The notes beneath the pieces are model-generated. The model saw only the letters and a program-made list of their open reading frames with translations, searched no databases and had not been told where the DNA came from. A stretch of 64,000 bases of DNA from positions 1 to 64,000 of the forward strand of contig JAQGKC010000134.1 in NCBI GenBank assembly GCA_028290305.1, read 5' to 3'. The stretch comes from Bradyrhizobium sp. Its GTDB lineage: Bacteria > Pseudomonadota > Alphaproteobacteria > Rhizobiales > Xanthobacteraceae. Below are positions 8,350 to 17,644 of the stretch, piece by piece (position 1 is the first letter of the stretch; every line of letters begins with the position of its first letter). The position numbers and the translations under genes were made by a program.

Positions 8350-9540
8350 ATGGCGCTGCATAAACCAGACGTAAGAGATCAGGCCGTGGCGACGCCGGTG
8401 CGCATCGTCGCGCTCGACCGCGCGCGTACCTTCATCACGCTGTTGGTCGTGCTGCACCACTCGGTCATCAACTACACCCACTTTGGCCATGGCGACAGGA
8501 TGCGCTGGCTCGGCTTCGATCTGGTCGTGCTGTTCACCGACAGTTTCTTTATGGCCTGCATGTTTTTCATTTCCGGACTGTTCGTCTGGGACAGCCTGGC
8601 GCGAAAGGGATCGGCGATCTTCCTGCGCAATCGCGCCTGGCGGCTCGGCGTGCCGTATCTGGTGTCAGTTTTCGTGGTGATGCCGATTGCTTATTATCCG
8701 ACCTTTCTGCGCTATCATTTGCCGGGCACGACGGATTTAAATTTCCTGCTCTTCTTGTGGCACACGCTTACCGTGGGGCCGTGGCCGTCAGGATCGGCGT
8801 GGTTCTTGTGGGTCTTGCTGGCGTTCGATGCGATCGCCGCGCTGCTGTGGGCCGCAGCGCCCCGAGTGATCGAAACGCTCGGGCAATTCATTTACGCCTT
8901 GCGTGACCGGCCGATGACCGCCTTCGTTGCGTTCCTGGTCTTCTCGATCATAATCTACCTGCCGATGCGCCTGATCTTTGGTGATTCAGTTTGGCTGGTG
9001 CCCGGCCATTATCCGCTTCCAATTCAGACCAGCCGCATTCTGCTCTATGCCGGATATTTTTTTGCGGGCGTCGGAGTCGGTGAGGTCAGCTTAAGAGCCG
9101 GGGTGCTTGCAGAGAATGCGGCGCTGGTAAAACGCTGGATAGTGTGGCTCGCCTTTGCGATTGCCTCCTATGGCGCAATCCTGCTCATGGTCTACTTGCA
9201 CCACAGTGGTCTGGTAGACTTCAATTCACCGCCGCTTTGGTGGCACACGGCCTATGGTCTCGCCTTTGCGATGTTCAGCGCGGCGATGACGTTCACGGTC
9301 CCCGCGGTTTTTCTGCGCTTCGAGCGATCTTCGTTTTGGCTGCTCGACGCGATGCGGCCCTCGGCTTACGGCATTTACCTGCTGCACTTCATTCCCCTGA
9401 TCTGGCTACAATACGTCGTTTACGATCCAGCCTTCCCGGCATTCGTCAAATTCGCGATCGTGTTCATCGGCACGCTTTCTATGAGCTGGGCGCTGACCGT
9501 CCTGCTGCGAAAAATACCCGTCGCAGCGCGGATGATCTGA
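8350..9540 (+). CDS. Acyltransferase-3 family membrane protein (OpgC/glucan acyltransferase-like)
   Basis: About 396 residues with roughly ten membrane helices. The N-terminal ALDRARTFITLLVVLHHSV carries the histidine and arginine typical of acyltransferase-3 proteins. Aromatic-rich helices and a final LRPSAYGIYLLHF-like segment (here MRPSAYGIYLLHFIP) complete the pattern. These enzymes O-acylate glucans, polysaccharides or lipids using a cytoplasmic acyl donor. OpgC relatives succinylate periplasmic glucans, but this assignment is tentative. The frame opens at a TTG at 8260; the ATG at 8350 is taken as the start because the protein sequence before it looks random. No strong ribosome site decides this. 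Confidence 0.8.
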   Translation: MALHKPDVRDQAVATPVRIVALDRARTFITLLVVLHHSVINYTHFGHGDRMRWLGFDLVVLFTDSFFMACMFFISGLFVWDSLARKGSAIFLRNRAWRLGVPYLVSVFVVMPIAYYPTFLRYHLPGTTDLNFLLFLWHTLTVGPWPSGSAWFLWVLLAFDAIAALLWAAAPRVIETLGQFIYALRDRPMTAFVAFLVFSIIIYLPMRLIFGDSVWLVPGHYPLPIQTSRILLYAGYFFAGVGVGEVSLRAGVLAENAALVKRWIVWLAFAIASYGAILLMVYLHHSGLVDFNSPPLWWHTAYGLAFAMFSAAMTFTVPAVFLRFERSSFWLLDAMRPSAYGIYLLHFIPLIWLQYVVYDPAFPAFVKFAIVFIGTLSMSWALTVLLRKIPVAARMI

Positions 9541-9567
9541 CGGCCATACAAGACCTGTCGAATTTGA

Positions 9568-10227
9568 TCAGCTGCGGGAACCTGAGATGGACCCGATCCA
9601 TCCACTCTGACCCGGCGCGAGGACGACGACGCTCGCGCCTTGCCTCACCCGATCGAAGAGATCAATGACATCCTCGTTGGTCATGCGGATGCAGCCGGAT
9701 GATATGGCTTGGCCGATATATTCCGGCTGGTTGGTGCCGTGGATGCGGTACAGAGTGTCCTTGTTGCCCTCGTAGAGGTAGAGCGCCCGCGCGCCCAGTG
9801 GATTAGCCGGACCTCCCGGAATGCGCGGCGGGTAGGGGCCGAGCCGCGCCTGAATCTCCGGCGTCGGGATCCAATCAGGCCACTCGGCCATGCGGCCAAC
9901 CGTAGCGACGCCGGACCAGGCCATCGCTTCCTCACCCACCGCCACGCCGTAGCGGATCGCCTTTCCTTCCGGCAGGACGTAATAGAGATAGCGCGCGTCG
10001 GTATCGACCAGGATCGTGCCCGGCGCCTCTCTGCGCGAATAGTCGACGATATGCCGGCGATAGGGCTCCGGAATGGTCGCTTGCGCATAAGGCGGATGGG
10101 CCAGCAACTGCCGGTCCCTTGGGGTCAAACTGGCATCCGACGACGGTGCAAGCGTCGTTTGCATGCAACCGCCGAGTACGAACCCGAGCAGCCCTACGAG
10201 CAACAACGCGAGCCCAAATCTCGGCAC
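9568..10227 (-). CDS. L,D-transpeptidase (YkuD domain) lipoprotein
   Basis: 219 residues. A lipoprotein signal peptide ends in the lipobox LGGC (C21), predicting anchoring in the outer or inner membrane on the periplasmic side. The YkuD domain has the active-site pair HGTNQP (H163) and SSGCIRM (C179). The enzyme makes 3-3 cross-links or attaches proteins to peptidoglycan. The start is GTG with GGAGG seven bases upstream. It is convergent with the acyltransferase, leaving only 27 bases between stops. With the upstream PBP this makes a small envelope neighbourhood, though the genes are not co-transcribed. Confidence 0.92.
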   Translation of the reverse strand: MPRFGLALLLVGLLGFVLGGCMQTTLAPSSDASLTPRDRQLLAHPPYAQATIPEPYRRHIVDYSRREAPGTILVDTDARYLYYVLPEGKAIRYGVAVGEEAMAWSGVATVGRMAEWPDWIPTPEIQARLGPYPPRIPGGPANPLGARALYLYEGNKDTLYRIHGTNQPEYIGQAISSGCIRMTNEDVIDLFDRVRQGASVVVLAPGQSGWIGSISGSRS

Positions 10228-10401
10228 CGCCTGTCCTCCAAACGTTACATGGCTCCATTTGCTTCTCGAATAGTGCAGAAATCAAGGCGTCATGGGCGGC
10301 AACCCCGCGAGGCACGACTTTTTGTCGGCCAACGTCGACGGCGTGGTCATCCATGATCAACCTCCGGATCGGTAAGTCTGGTCTCCAGTTGCAGGGGGAC
10401 A

Positions 10402-11391
10402 TCATTCAATGACGTCGTCGGCGCGAATCATGATCATGGACGGGACGGTGAGGTCCAAGGCCTTGGCCGTCCTGAGATTGACGACAAGCTCGAACTTGGT
10501 CGGCTGTTCGACCGGGATGTCAGCCGGCTTTGCGCCCTTGAGGATGAGGTCGACAAGCTCCGCGCCCCGCCGCCATTGCGCGCCATGGTCGGTCCCGTAG
10601 GACATGAGACCACCTGCCTCCGCGAACTCGCGGTAACCATAGACCGCTGGCAACCGCAGGCGGGCTGCGAGTGTCGCAATCTCGCTCCGCTGATTGAATG
10701 TAAGAGGATCCTCGAGGATCACGAGGCCGCCGGCCCCTGCTGCCTTGCTGGCCTCCAGCTGCGGCGCGGTCTCCCCGGGGGAGCGCACTTCGAAGGCCCG
10801 GAGCTGGACCTTTGCGACGTTCGCCGCTGCCTCGAGCTCTTTATAGGCGAGGGCCGCGTATGGCGTGCCCGGATTCAAGACCACCGCAAAAAGAGCGGCG
10901 GCAGGGGCGATTTCGCGCAACAGCTGAAGCCGGTTGCCCTGCAAGTGAGCTGCAAGGTCCGACAGTCCGGTGACGTTTCCGCCCGGTCGGGCGAGGCTTT
11001 CAACGACCCAGGCGCCGACCGGATCGCCAACAGCCATAAAGACGACGGGGATGCCGCCCCCGGCTGCCTTGCCCGCCTTGGCGGCAACCGTGCCAAATCC
11101 GGTGACAAGCACATCGGGCTTCATCCGAACGAGGTCGGATGCGAGGTCTGGCAAGAGCTCCGGCCGGCCTTCCGCGGAGCGATAGACGAAGCGCAAGTTC
11201 TGTCCATCAACGTAACCAAGCTCATTGAGACGGCGCACAAACATCGCCACGAAATTCATACGATCCTCACCCGGAAGAAGGGCGAGATAGGCGATGGTGA
11301 ATGATTTCGCTTTTTGCGCGGCAGCTCGATGCTCGACGCCCAGGAGCGCAGCACCGGCAAGTATTCTCATCAGCGAACGCCGGTCCTTCAT
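10402..11391 (-). CDS. ABC transporter substrate-binding protein (pfam04392, TrpX/YtrG-like)
   Basis: 329 residues. A short N-terminal stretch ending VEHRAAAQ resembles a signal peptide. The SFTIAYLALLPGEDRMNFVAMFVRRLNELGYVDGQNL opening (shown in part) and the later PVVFMAVGDPVGAWVVESLARPGGNVTGLS are hallmarks of the ABC_sub_bind family, very expanded in Bradyrhizobium. GAGG lies six to seven bases before the ATG. No permease or ATPase gene flanks it, so the partner transporter and ligand are unknown. It is divergent from the antiporter gene. Confidence 0.88.
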   Translation of the reverse strand: MKDRRSLMRILAGAALLGVEHRAAAQKAKSFTIAYLALLPGEDRMNFVAMFVRRLNELGYVDGQNLRFVYRSAEGRPELLPDLASDLVRMKPDVLVTGFGTVAAKAGKAAGGGIPVVFMAVGDPVGAWVVESLARPGGNVTGLSDLAAHLQGNRLQLLREIAPAAALFAVVLNPGTPYAALAYKELEAAANVAKVQLRAFEVRSPGETAPQLEASKAAGAGGLVILEDPLTFNQRSEIATLAARLRLPAVYGYREFAEAGGLMSYGTDHGAQWRRGAELVDLILKGAKPADIPVEQPTKFELVVNLRTAKALDLTVPSMIMIRADDVIE

Positions 11392-11717
11392 GCGACACCT
11401 CGCTTACCTGGTTAAGCTCGTAGATCACCTCCGAGGCCATCCAAGGTTGAGGCCTGTGCCCTGCTATGAATTCCGTCCAGCTTAAGTGACGGAGCGACAA
11501 ACGACAACAAGATCAAGCCCTGCCGTCAGCCTCGTGCTCGCGTGATACCGTGAACCAGCCGGCGTCGCGTCAGATGCGTACTGCTGGATTGCCTGCAACC
11601 ACTTGGTCGCGGCGCGAAACCTTGTCGATGGCACATCGACGCAGGTACAGTTCCGCCTTGCGGGCTATACTTGCTCGACCAGAACTCCTGGCAGCGGACA
11701 AACCCGATAAGGAAAAT
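11392..11717. other. Divergent intergenic region
   Basis: 326 bases between the pfam04392 binding-protein gene and the antiporter gene, both reading outward, so promoters for each must lie here. The antiporter frame is open through half of it, but the translated sequence is arginine-rich and unlike the family. No repeat, RNA gene or clear operator was seen. Confidence 0.5.
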
Positions 11718-13298
11718 ATGACTCCAGTCTCGCGCTTCGAAATCGTACTGCTGCTAATGGCCGTGATTGTCGTTCTTGAGATCCTCGCGCGACGGCTGCA
11801 ACTTCCTCGCGCCGCAGCTCTCATTCTCGGCGGGATCGGTTTTGCAATGATTCCGGGAACGCCGGATATCGAGATCGATCCCGATCTGGTGCTGGTGCTT
11901 TTCCTGCCGCCATTGTTGATGGCCAGCGCGTGGTTCACCGCGTGGCGAGACTTCCGGGCCGACATCAGGATCATTCTGCAACTCGCGGTCGGAGCGGTCG
12001 CGTTTACGACGTTGGTCGTTGGCGTTGTCGCGCACTTGGTACAACCGGCGCTCCCGTGGGGGGCCTGTTTCGCGCTTGGGGCAATCGTCTCGCCGCCAGA
12101 CTCGGTGGCGGCGAAGGCTGTATTGCAGAGATTGCCTTTGCCGCCGCGCGTCATCACGTTGTTGGAGGGCGAAAGCCTCGTGAACGATGCGTCCGGCCTG
12201 GTGCTTTTCCGGCTCGCGGTCGCCGCAAGCCTCACCGGCGTCTTCAGCACAACCCATGCAGCCTTCGACTTTGCCTGGCTCGCAGCCGGCGGCGTGATGT
12301 CGGGTGTAGCGTTCGCCTACATCTCGATCTTTGTCGTCAAGCGCATCGGCGACTCCGACCTCACCATCGTCTGGAGTTTTCTGACCGCATGGATTTCGTA
12401 TATCGCCGCGGAAAAGCTCGGTGTTTCAGGCGTCCTGTCTACAGTAGCATGCGGCATGATCATGGGATGGCAGCAGCACGACATCCTGAGTGCAATCACG
12501 CGCACGCGATCGCTGGCGGTTTGGGGCGTTGTCGTGTTCGTGCTCGAATCGTTGATCTTTATCCTGATAGGCCTGTCGTTGCGTGGAGTATTGACGAGAC
12601 TTGGCGGCGGAGACGCCTTGGTTGCGCTGCTTCCGTCGATCATCGCGATCGTGGCGGCCGTGATCATTGCGCGGTTCGCGTGGATTTTCCCAACGACCTA
12701 CGTTCCGCGCGCGTTAATCCCTGCTCTGCGTGCGCGGGATCCATATCCGCCGTTGGCAGTCCCGTTCATTATGAGCTGGGCAGGTCTTCGGGGAGTGGTC
12801 AGTCTTGCCGCCGCGCTCTCACTCCCCGAAGGCTTTCCCGGCCGCGATTTCATCCTGGCGGTCACGTTTGCGGTCATCCTCGTGACCGTATTGGTACAGG
12901 GCGCTACCTTGGCGCCACTCGTACGCCTGCTGTCCAGCACCGGATTTACGTCGCTGAACGCCTCAAAGTTGTCCGAGGCGCAGGCCCGTGCTCATGTCGC
13001 TGCTGCACAACTCGCCGCGGTCGAAAAGGAATCGCTCAATCCGGATGGAAGCCACCGGCACCCTCGCCTGATCGAGCAATATTCCTACCGGGTGCGCGCA
13101 TCGTCGCGGTTTTCCGAAGAGACCGAGGCGCTCACGCCGCATCGCGTCGATCACTTCACCGCCGTGCTGGCTGCAATTTCCGCCGGTCGCCGCGAGTTGT
13201 TGCGCATGCACCGCGCCAATGAAATTCACGACACCGTGCTGCACGCAATCGAGGAAGAGCTTGACCTGGAAGAAGTCAATGTACGGCGTTTCGTGTGA
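11718..13298 (+). CDS. CPA1-family Na+/H+ antiporter
   Basis: 526 residues. About twelve hydrophobic helices fill residues 5-410, with the CPA1 signatures LFLPPLLMASAW, GAIVSPPDSVAAKAV and EGESLVNDASGLVLFRLAV; the last holds the acidic ion-binding residues. A hydrophilic cytoplasmic tail follows. It should exchange cytoplasmic Na+ or K+ for protons at the inner membrane. AAGGA sits four bases before the ATG at 11718, and the MTPVSRFEIVLLLMAV start is standard. The frame extends to 11550 but that part is not family-like. It stands alone. Confidence 0.9.
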   Translation: MTPVSRFEIVLLLMAVIVVLEILARRLQLPRAAALILGGIGFAMIPGTPDIEIDPDLVLVLFLPPLLMASAWFTAWRDFRADIRIILQLAVGAVAFTTLVVGVVAHLVQPALPWGACFALGAIVSPPDSVAAKAVLQRLPLPPRVITLLEGESLVNDASGLVLFRLAVAASLTGVFSTTHAAFDFAWLAAGGVMSGVAFAYISIFVVKRIGDSDLTIVWSFLTAWISYIAAEKLGVSGVLSTVACGMIMGWQQHDILSAITRTRSLAVWGVVVFVLESLIFILIGLSLRGVLTRLGGGDALVALLPSIIAIVAAVIIARFAWIFPTTYVPRALIPALRARDPYPPLAVPFIMSWAGLRGVVSLAAALSLPEGFPGRDFILAVTFAVILVTVLVQGATLAPLVRLLSSTGFTSLNASKLSEAQARAHVAAAQLAAVEKESLNPDGSHRHPRLIEQYSYRVRASSRFSEETEALTPHRVDHFTAVLAAISAGRRELLRMHRANEIHDTVLHAIEEELDLEEVNVRRFV

Positions 13299-13401
13299 TC
13301 CGCGGGTGACGAACGCTCAGGGCAGGTGTTCGACAAACCGAATTTAGTCTAGCTTGCAACTTCGACCGTTATTGAACCGCGACTGGGACGCAGCAAACCC
13401 G

Positions 13402-14538
13402 ATGACTTCGGGCGACCTAATACCGAGCGATCGCGATAGGCCCGAATCGGCTTCCGTTGAGGTCGAGTTCGCGCTTGTCATTGCCCGCATGATCGACTCG
13501 CTAAAGAATAACCCGGAAGATATGCGCCAGGCCATCTATGAACTTGCTCGTTATAAGCTGCAGGAACAGCTTCCAGACGCTAACGCCGAGGAAAAAGAAC
13601 GAACGCAACAGGCTTTGGAAACTGCTATTCGTGGCGTTGAAGCATTCTCAGGGCAGCATGTTGGTATTCTCGCCCCAGCACTCCGCCTGCAACTCAACGG
13701 TCCTCGTACCGCTTCGACGGCAGGTGAACTTTTTTATCCTGAGTTAATTCCTCAAGTTGGGCCACGCTCGCATTTGAATGTGGACTCTGAACCGAACGCT
13801 GGCGGTTCGAAGCACGCCCGCACTCCATGGCCCCATTTGCGACGAGCGGCCGCAATGATCGCCATTCTCGTTGCAATATTGGTAGCCGTTCAGCAGCGAG
13901 AGCGCTTGCTATCTTTGGCCCTGCCGAAGCTCGAACAGAAGGCCACAATTGATGAGCGGATCGCACCCTTACAGGTCAGCAACCGTCCTGTGCTGGCTCC
14001 GCCTCCAGCAAAGCCTGCACCGTTGCGGCCTACAGATTACGGCGTCTATGCGGTCAGCAACGATGCGCTGATCGGACTGAGCCTATTGCCAGGCCGGCCT
14101 CCTGATATTCGGGTCGCAGTCTCCGCCGCGCTCACGGCACCTAGCCGCACGATCCTCCCGAACGGACACCCAAGATTTATCGTCTTCCGCCGCGATCTCG
14201 CATCGAGCATTGCAGACCGCGCCGAGGTTCGAGTAGTAGCCAAGATCGCGCGCGAATTCTCGCCAGGCGTCGTCAGCAAGAAACCAGGCGACGACACGTG
14301 GGTGATGCGAAACATCTCATTTCCCTTTCGATTGTCCCCCGTCAATGACTATCCTGAAATGTTTGAACTCCATAGCGAAGACCCTGCGTTGGAGTTAACC
14401 CCTGGCCGCTACGCACTTGTTCTGAAGACCCAAGCATACGATTTCAGCGTTGAAGGCGAAGCAGTCGATCCGAAGCAATGTATCGAACGAATAGTTGCGT
14501 CAAACGGCACTTTTTATTCTGATTGTAAAAAGCCCTGA
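13402..14538 (+). CDS. Unrecognised membrane-anchored protein
   Basis: About 378 residues and no family I recognise with certainty. Residues 20-90 (from SVEVEFALVIARMIDSLKNN) form a helical domain that resembles segments of conserved Bradyrhizobium hypotheticals. A Pro/Ser-rich linker follows, then one membrane helix (AAAMIAILVAILVAVQQ), a proline-rich stretch (APPPAKPAPLRPTDYG), and a C-terminal domain of about 180 residues rich in beta strands that is probably periplasmic. The frame opens with TTG at 13354; the ATG at 13402 is preferred. By eye the base composition is less GC-rich than its neighbours. DUF2336 genes lie just beyond on the other strand. Confidence 0.7.
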   Translation: MTSGDLIPSDRDRPESASVEVEFALVIARMIDSLKNNPEDMRQAIYELARYKLQEQLPDANAEEKERTQQALETAIRGVEAFSGQHVGILAPALRLQLNGPRTASTAGELFYPELIPQVGPRSHLNVDSEPNAGGSKHARTPWPHLRRAAAMIAILVAILVAVQQRERLLSLALPKLEQKATIDERIAPLQVSNRPVLAPPPAKPAPLRPTDYGVYAVSNDALIGLSLLPGRPPDIRVAVSAALTAPSRTILPNGHPRFIVFRRDLASSIADRAEVRVVAKIAREFSPGVVSKKPGDDTWVMRNISFPFRLSPVNDYPEMFELHSEDPALELTPGRYALVLKTQAYDFSVEGEAVDPKQCIERIVASNGTFYSDCKKP

Positions 14539-14839
14539 TATCGATAAGCGCTTTACAACACTGATGTCCGCTGAGGAAAAAGCCGGCTTTCAGGAATGAC
14601 CGCTTCTGGCGGCGCAAAAGAGCGCTGCACCCAGGAGACGCTTTACCCTGGGTGCAGCGCTCCCGGGATGACAGGTCGAGCCTGAATCGGTCAGGGCCCT
14701 TCATGCAGGCACGATGGATATACTCTCTGTCAGACCCCGCAGCGTCTTGAGCCGTCGCGCGTGATTTTAGGCTTCAACGAAGAGATGCGCCTCGGCGCGG
14801 AAGCCCTCGTCGATGAGCTACAAAAAATAACTACGTCAG
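14539..14839. other. Intergenic gap with one palindromic repeat
   Basis: 301 bases between convergent genes. Apart from the strong inverted repeat listed separately at 14620-14662 it contains no convincing gene. A GTG-initiated frame from 14761 runs into the end of the DUF2336 gene on the opposite strand and is not supported. Confidence 0.5.
14620..14662. repeat. Long perfect inverted repeat (REP-like, possible bidirectional terminator)
   Basis: Perfect 16-base arms, GAGCGCTGCACCCAGG and its complement, around an 11-base loop. It sits between two convergent genes, where a shared terminator would be expected. The CTCCCGGGATGACAGG that follows is typical of dispersed Rhizobiales palindromes rather than a T-rich terminator tail. 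Confidence 0.75.
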
Positions 14840-15964
14840 CTAAGTGCCATGCAGTTGAGGCAAGGGATGGAGGCCAGAGCCGTCGGCCGCCGTTTCCTTA
14901 CGGGACTGATAGACTTTCAAGACGCGTTTTGATGTCTCGACATTCAACCGGAAAAACTCGCGCTTCATGCTGTCCAGGTCTCCCGCGGTAATTCGATAGT
15001 TAGCCGCACCCAGAAACAGCAACGACATGGTCGTCGTCCATGAGAGGTCCAAGGCCTTGGCCAAAATCAGGATTACTTCTCGATTTTTGTCGACCAGGGA
15101 GCGCTCTACGACGTCAATCGGCAGAACGCACAACAAAGACAGAGCGACCGCGGTCTCGTTGAATTTAAGGGAATGAGCGAACTCAAATATCTGGTCTTCA
15201 TTCAGTTGGCCATATTGATGCAGTTTGCCGACGATCCGTTTTGCAGCAAAATAGTTTTTGGATGCAGGTCCAAATCTTGCGTGAACCGTGCCGGTGACAT
15301 CGGTGACCACGGTTTGTATCTGGCTCCCCATCTCGGGGCGCTCTCGCTCGAGCTTTCGTCTGACCTCGTCGGATGCCTTCGAAATCAATTGCTGAAAGAG
15401 ATGCCTGGGAATGTCTTTGCGCAGACCAAGATGCTCGGCGAGGATAAGGTCATCCTCGGAGCGCCTTACGAGATGCAGAAAGCCGAAACCTGACAAGCGG
15501 GCGCCATTATTTGCCGCGACCGACGTGACAACCTCCGCAGTGCCGCGCGCGACCAAAACGTCGGTTACATCATCGGAAATGGATTTGCGTTTTGAAATAG
15601 CGAGAAGGTGCTGTTGGCTTTTGGATCTTGCATTTGCTACCAGCGTTTTGGCATCGATCCGCTCGGACTCCCGAAGCACGGGGCCAGCGACATCGATCGA
15701 CTCATCAAAAGCCAGCTTTTTGATTACGTCGATCGGCGCGTTGTTGCTGGAAGCGAGCTTATTCGCGAGTCGAACGCGCGCGGCGATTTCGATGTCTTCC
15801 GCAAGCCGTCCTATGATTTCGCCGAAAGTCCAAATTTGGTCTTCTGAATACCGGCCGGCAATCAAAATATCGGTCGCATGCCACAACGCCTGCAAACAGC
15901 TTTCGGCCGTTCCACGGGATACTGCATCTTCCAGTTCTGCCAGAAACGACTTTGGTTCAGTCAT
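14840..15964 (-). CDS. DUF2336 family protein (paralogue 1)
   Basis: 374 residues, soluble and almost wholly helical. The region from about residue 75 matches DUF2336: AFDESIDVAGPVLRESERID, QQHLLAISKRKSISDDVTDVL, and a following repeat with ANNGARLSGFGFLHLV. DUF2336 proteins are common in alphaproteobacteria, have HEAT-like helical repeats and no settled biochemical role. It is a clear paralogue of the protein at 16143-17273 on the same strand, 178 bases upstream. By eye the coding GC is lower than the surrounding genes. Confidence 0.82.
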   Translation of the reverse strand: MTEPKSFLAELEDAVSRGTAESCLQALWHATDILIAGRYSEDQIWTFGEIIGRLAEDIEIAARVRLANKLASSNNAPIDVIKKLAFDESIDVAGPVLRESERIDAKTLVANARSKSQQHLLAISKRKSISDDVTDVLVARGTAEVVTSVAANNGARLSGFGFLHLVRRSEDDLILAEHLGLRKDIPRHLFQQLISKASDEVRRKLERERPEMGSQIQTVVTDVTGTVHARFGPASKNYFAAKRIVGKLHQYGQLNEDQIFEFAHSLKFNETAVALSLLCVLPIDVVERSLVDKNREVILILAKALDLSWTTTMSLLFLGAANYRITAGDLDSMKREFFRLNVETSKRVLKVYQSRKETAADGSGLHPLPQLHGT

Positions 15965-16142
15965 CTGACCATCTTGATTTTGCGTTGACAGGCTACTCTC
16001 GGTGTTTCGACAAGGAATACACCCGCATTAGAGGACCTAGGCGACCAAGAAGGCCTAAAGCCTACCTGCGATTCACATTATAATATTAACAAGATGCTAA
16101 AAGGTGACGGAGGCTCGAAACGCCCGGGCCGCAAACGCCGGA

Positions 16143-17273
16143 TCAATTCACGCTTAATGGCGGTAGTGACGACCGTACCTGCCAAAACCTGAGCAAGCGG
16201 CGCGCATTATCGGTTGTTATTCTGGCAAATTGACCTTTGATTTTCTCCAATTCATACGGCCCTATCGAACCAGACGCAAAGCGGCTCTCCAGGACCGCGC
16301 TGACGGTCTCCCAGCCAAGCCCGGCTGCCTTGCAGGGAATGAGGACGCCGTCATCGCGGAGGCTTTGCATCAACGGACGAATGACCTCGATGGTGGATCG
16401 CGATAGCGCGGCAAGGGCGGCGACGGTCTCCTCATATTTTCGTTGTTTGGCGAATCCGAACAACGTCGCTTCGTTGAGTTCGCCGTTTTTGTTGAGCAGC
16501 GCCACGAAGCGCTCGGCCGCGGCAAAGTCGCGGACCTTGGACATTTCGCGATTTACCCCGGCTGAGACGGCGGCAATCGCACTTCGGATCTCCTCGAAAA
16601 CGTGAGGTGGCGCACGTGACAACAGCCGCGAGCGGACCGCTTCTGTCGCATTGCTCAATAGTTGATGACGGAGCCCTGACGGCAAATCGATCCGGATCCC
16701 GGTTTCGACGGCAAGTTCAGGATCGGACTCAGCTTGGGCCACAACAATCGCAAATCCAGCCGCCGAAACGCGCGCACCGGGATTGTTGACGATCCGGCGG
16801 CTGACGCTCGGATAGCGTCGGGCCAATATCGCGTCGGTGACAACTTCCTTCAGCCACCAACGCCCTGAAATCGCCAACAGGTGCTGCTCACCCTTTGTTT
16901 CCGCGATTTCGACTAGATCTTCCGTGCTCAGACGAGCAGATTCCGTCAACACAGGTCCGGCGATGGCGATTTCGTCGTTCTTCGCAAGGCGGCGAACAAC
17001 TGAAGGCGGCGCCTGGGCAACGGGAGCAAGTTGAGTGCTCGTTTCAGCAAGAGCTATACGGGCGCTCACATCGGCGATCGCCCGAATCTCTATCGTCTTA
17101 ATGAGGCGTTCGAGCACATCGTCAAACAGCTCAATTTGCTCGCTATTGAAGCTGCCCGCGGAAGCCAGAAAAAGATCGGTAACGCGCTTGATTGTTTCCA
17201 GGCGCTTTTCCGCTGACCCGATATTTATCGCCGTCTCGACTTCGTCGACGATCGATAATTTTGCATCTGACAT
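16143..17273 (-). CDS. DUF2336 family protein (paralogue 2)
   Basis: 376 residues with the same layout as its neighbour: a divergent N-terminal helical region, then NDEIAIAGPVLTESARLS, GEQHLLAISGRWWLKEVVTDA and NNPGARVSAAGFAIVV, aligning segment by segment with paralogue 1. An AGGATGAG ribosome site precedes the ATG. The pair is the product of tandem duplication and may form one operon, with this gene first. No catalytic motif is visible. A structural or regulatory role by protein binding is the most that can be inferred. Confidence 0.83.
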   Translation of the reverse strand: MSDAKLSIVDEVETAINIGSAEKRLETIKRVTDLFLASAGSFNSEQIELFDDVLERLIKTIEIRAIADVSARIALAETSTQLAPVAQAPPSVVRRLAKNDEIAIAGPVLTESARLSTEDLVEIAETKGEQHLLAISGRWWLKEVVTDAILARRYPSVSRRIVNNPGARVSAAGFAIVVAQAESDPELAVETGIRIDLPSGLRHQLLSNATEAVRSRLLSRAPPHVFEEIRSAIAAVSAGVNREMSKVRDFAAAERFVALLNKNGELNEATLFGFAKQRKYEETVAALAALSRSTIEVIRPLMQSLRDDGVLIPCKAAGLGWETVSAVLESRFASGSIGPYELEKIKGQFARITTDNARRLLRFWQVRSSLPPLSVN

Positions 17274-17644
17274 CGCTCATCCTGAGCGCTTTGGAGTGCT
17301 GTTCTAGCCAATGGATGTTCGTATCGGAAATAGCTGAACGTTTCGTAAAACTGGAACTTTGACCCATCATCGGCCGACGCAGGCGAGCCGTTTCGAGTTG
17401 AGTTCGCGCTTCGAATGCGACGCCGGCCTGATCGCAGACGCGGCTCCCCACCATCTTCATGGCCTCGGTCCCGATGGACGTTCCGTATTTCCGTGTCAGA
17501 CCGCGTGTCCGGTTACGTCAAAAGGCGCCTACCGAGGAAAGTCCCTTTCGCCGCAGGGCTGACGCCTGGTTCCCGGATGTGCTGTCCGGCTGACTGAATT
17601 CGGCTAAAAGCAACGGACCTGGTTTTCCCCATAGGAGACAAGAG
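17274..17644. other. Divergent intergenic region
   Basis: 371 bases between the DUF2336 pair and the dipeptidase gene, which read away from each other. It should hold both promoters. Short frames are present but none has a ribosome site or family-like sequence. No strong hairpin or repeat was found. Confidence 0.5.

Noticed and set aside
14761..14991. A GTG-initiated plus-strand frame
   Set aside because: Its second half is antisense to the DUF2336 gene and no ribosome site is present.
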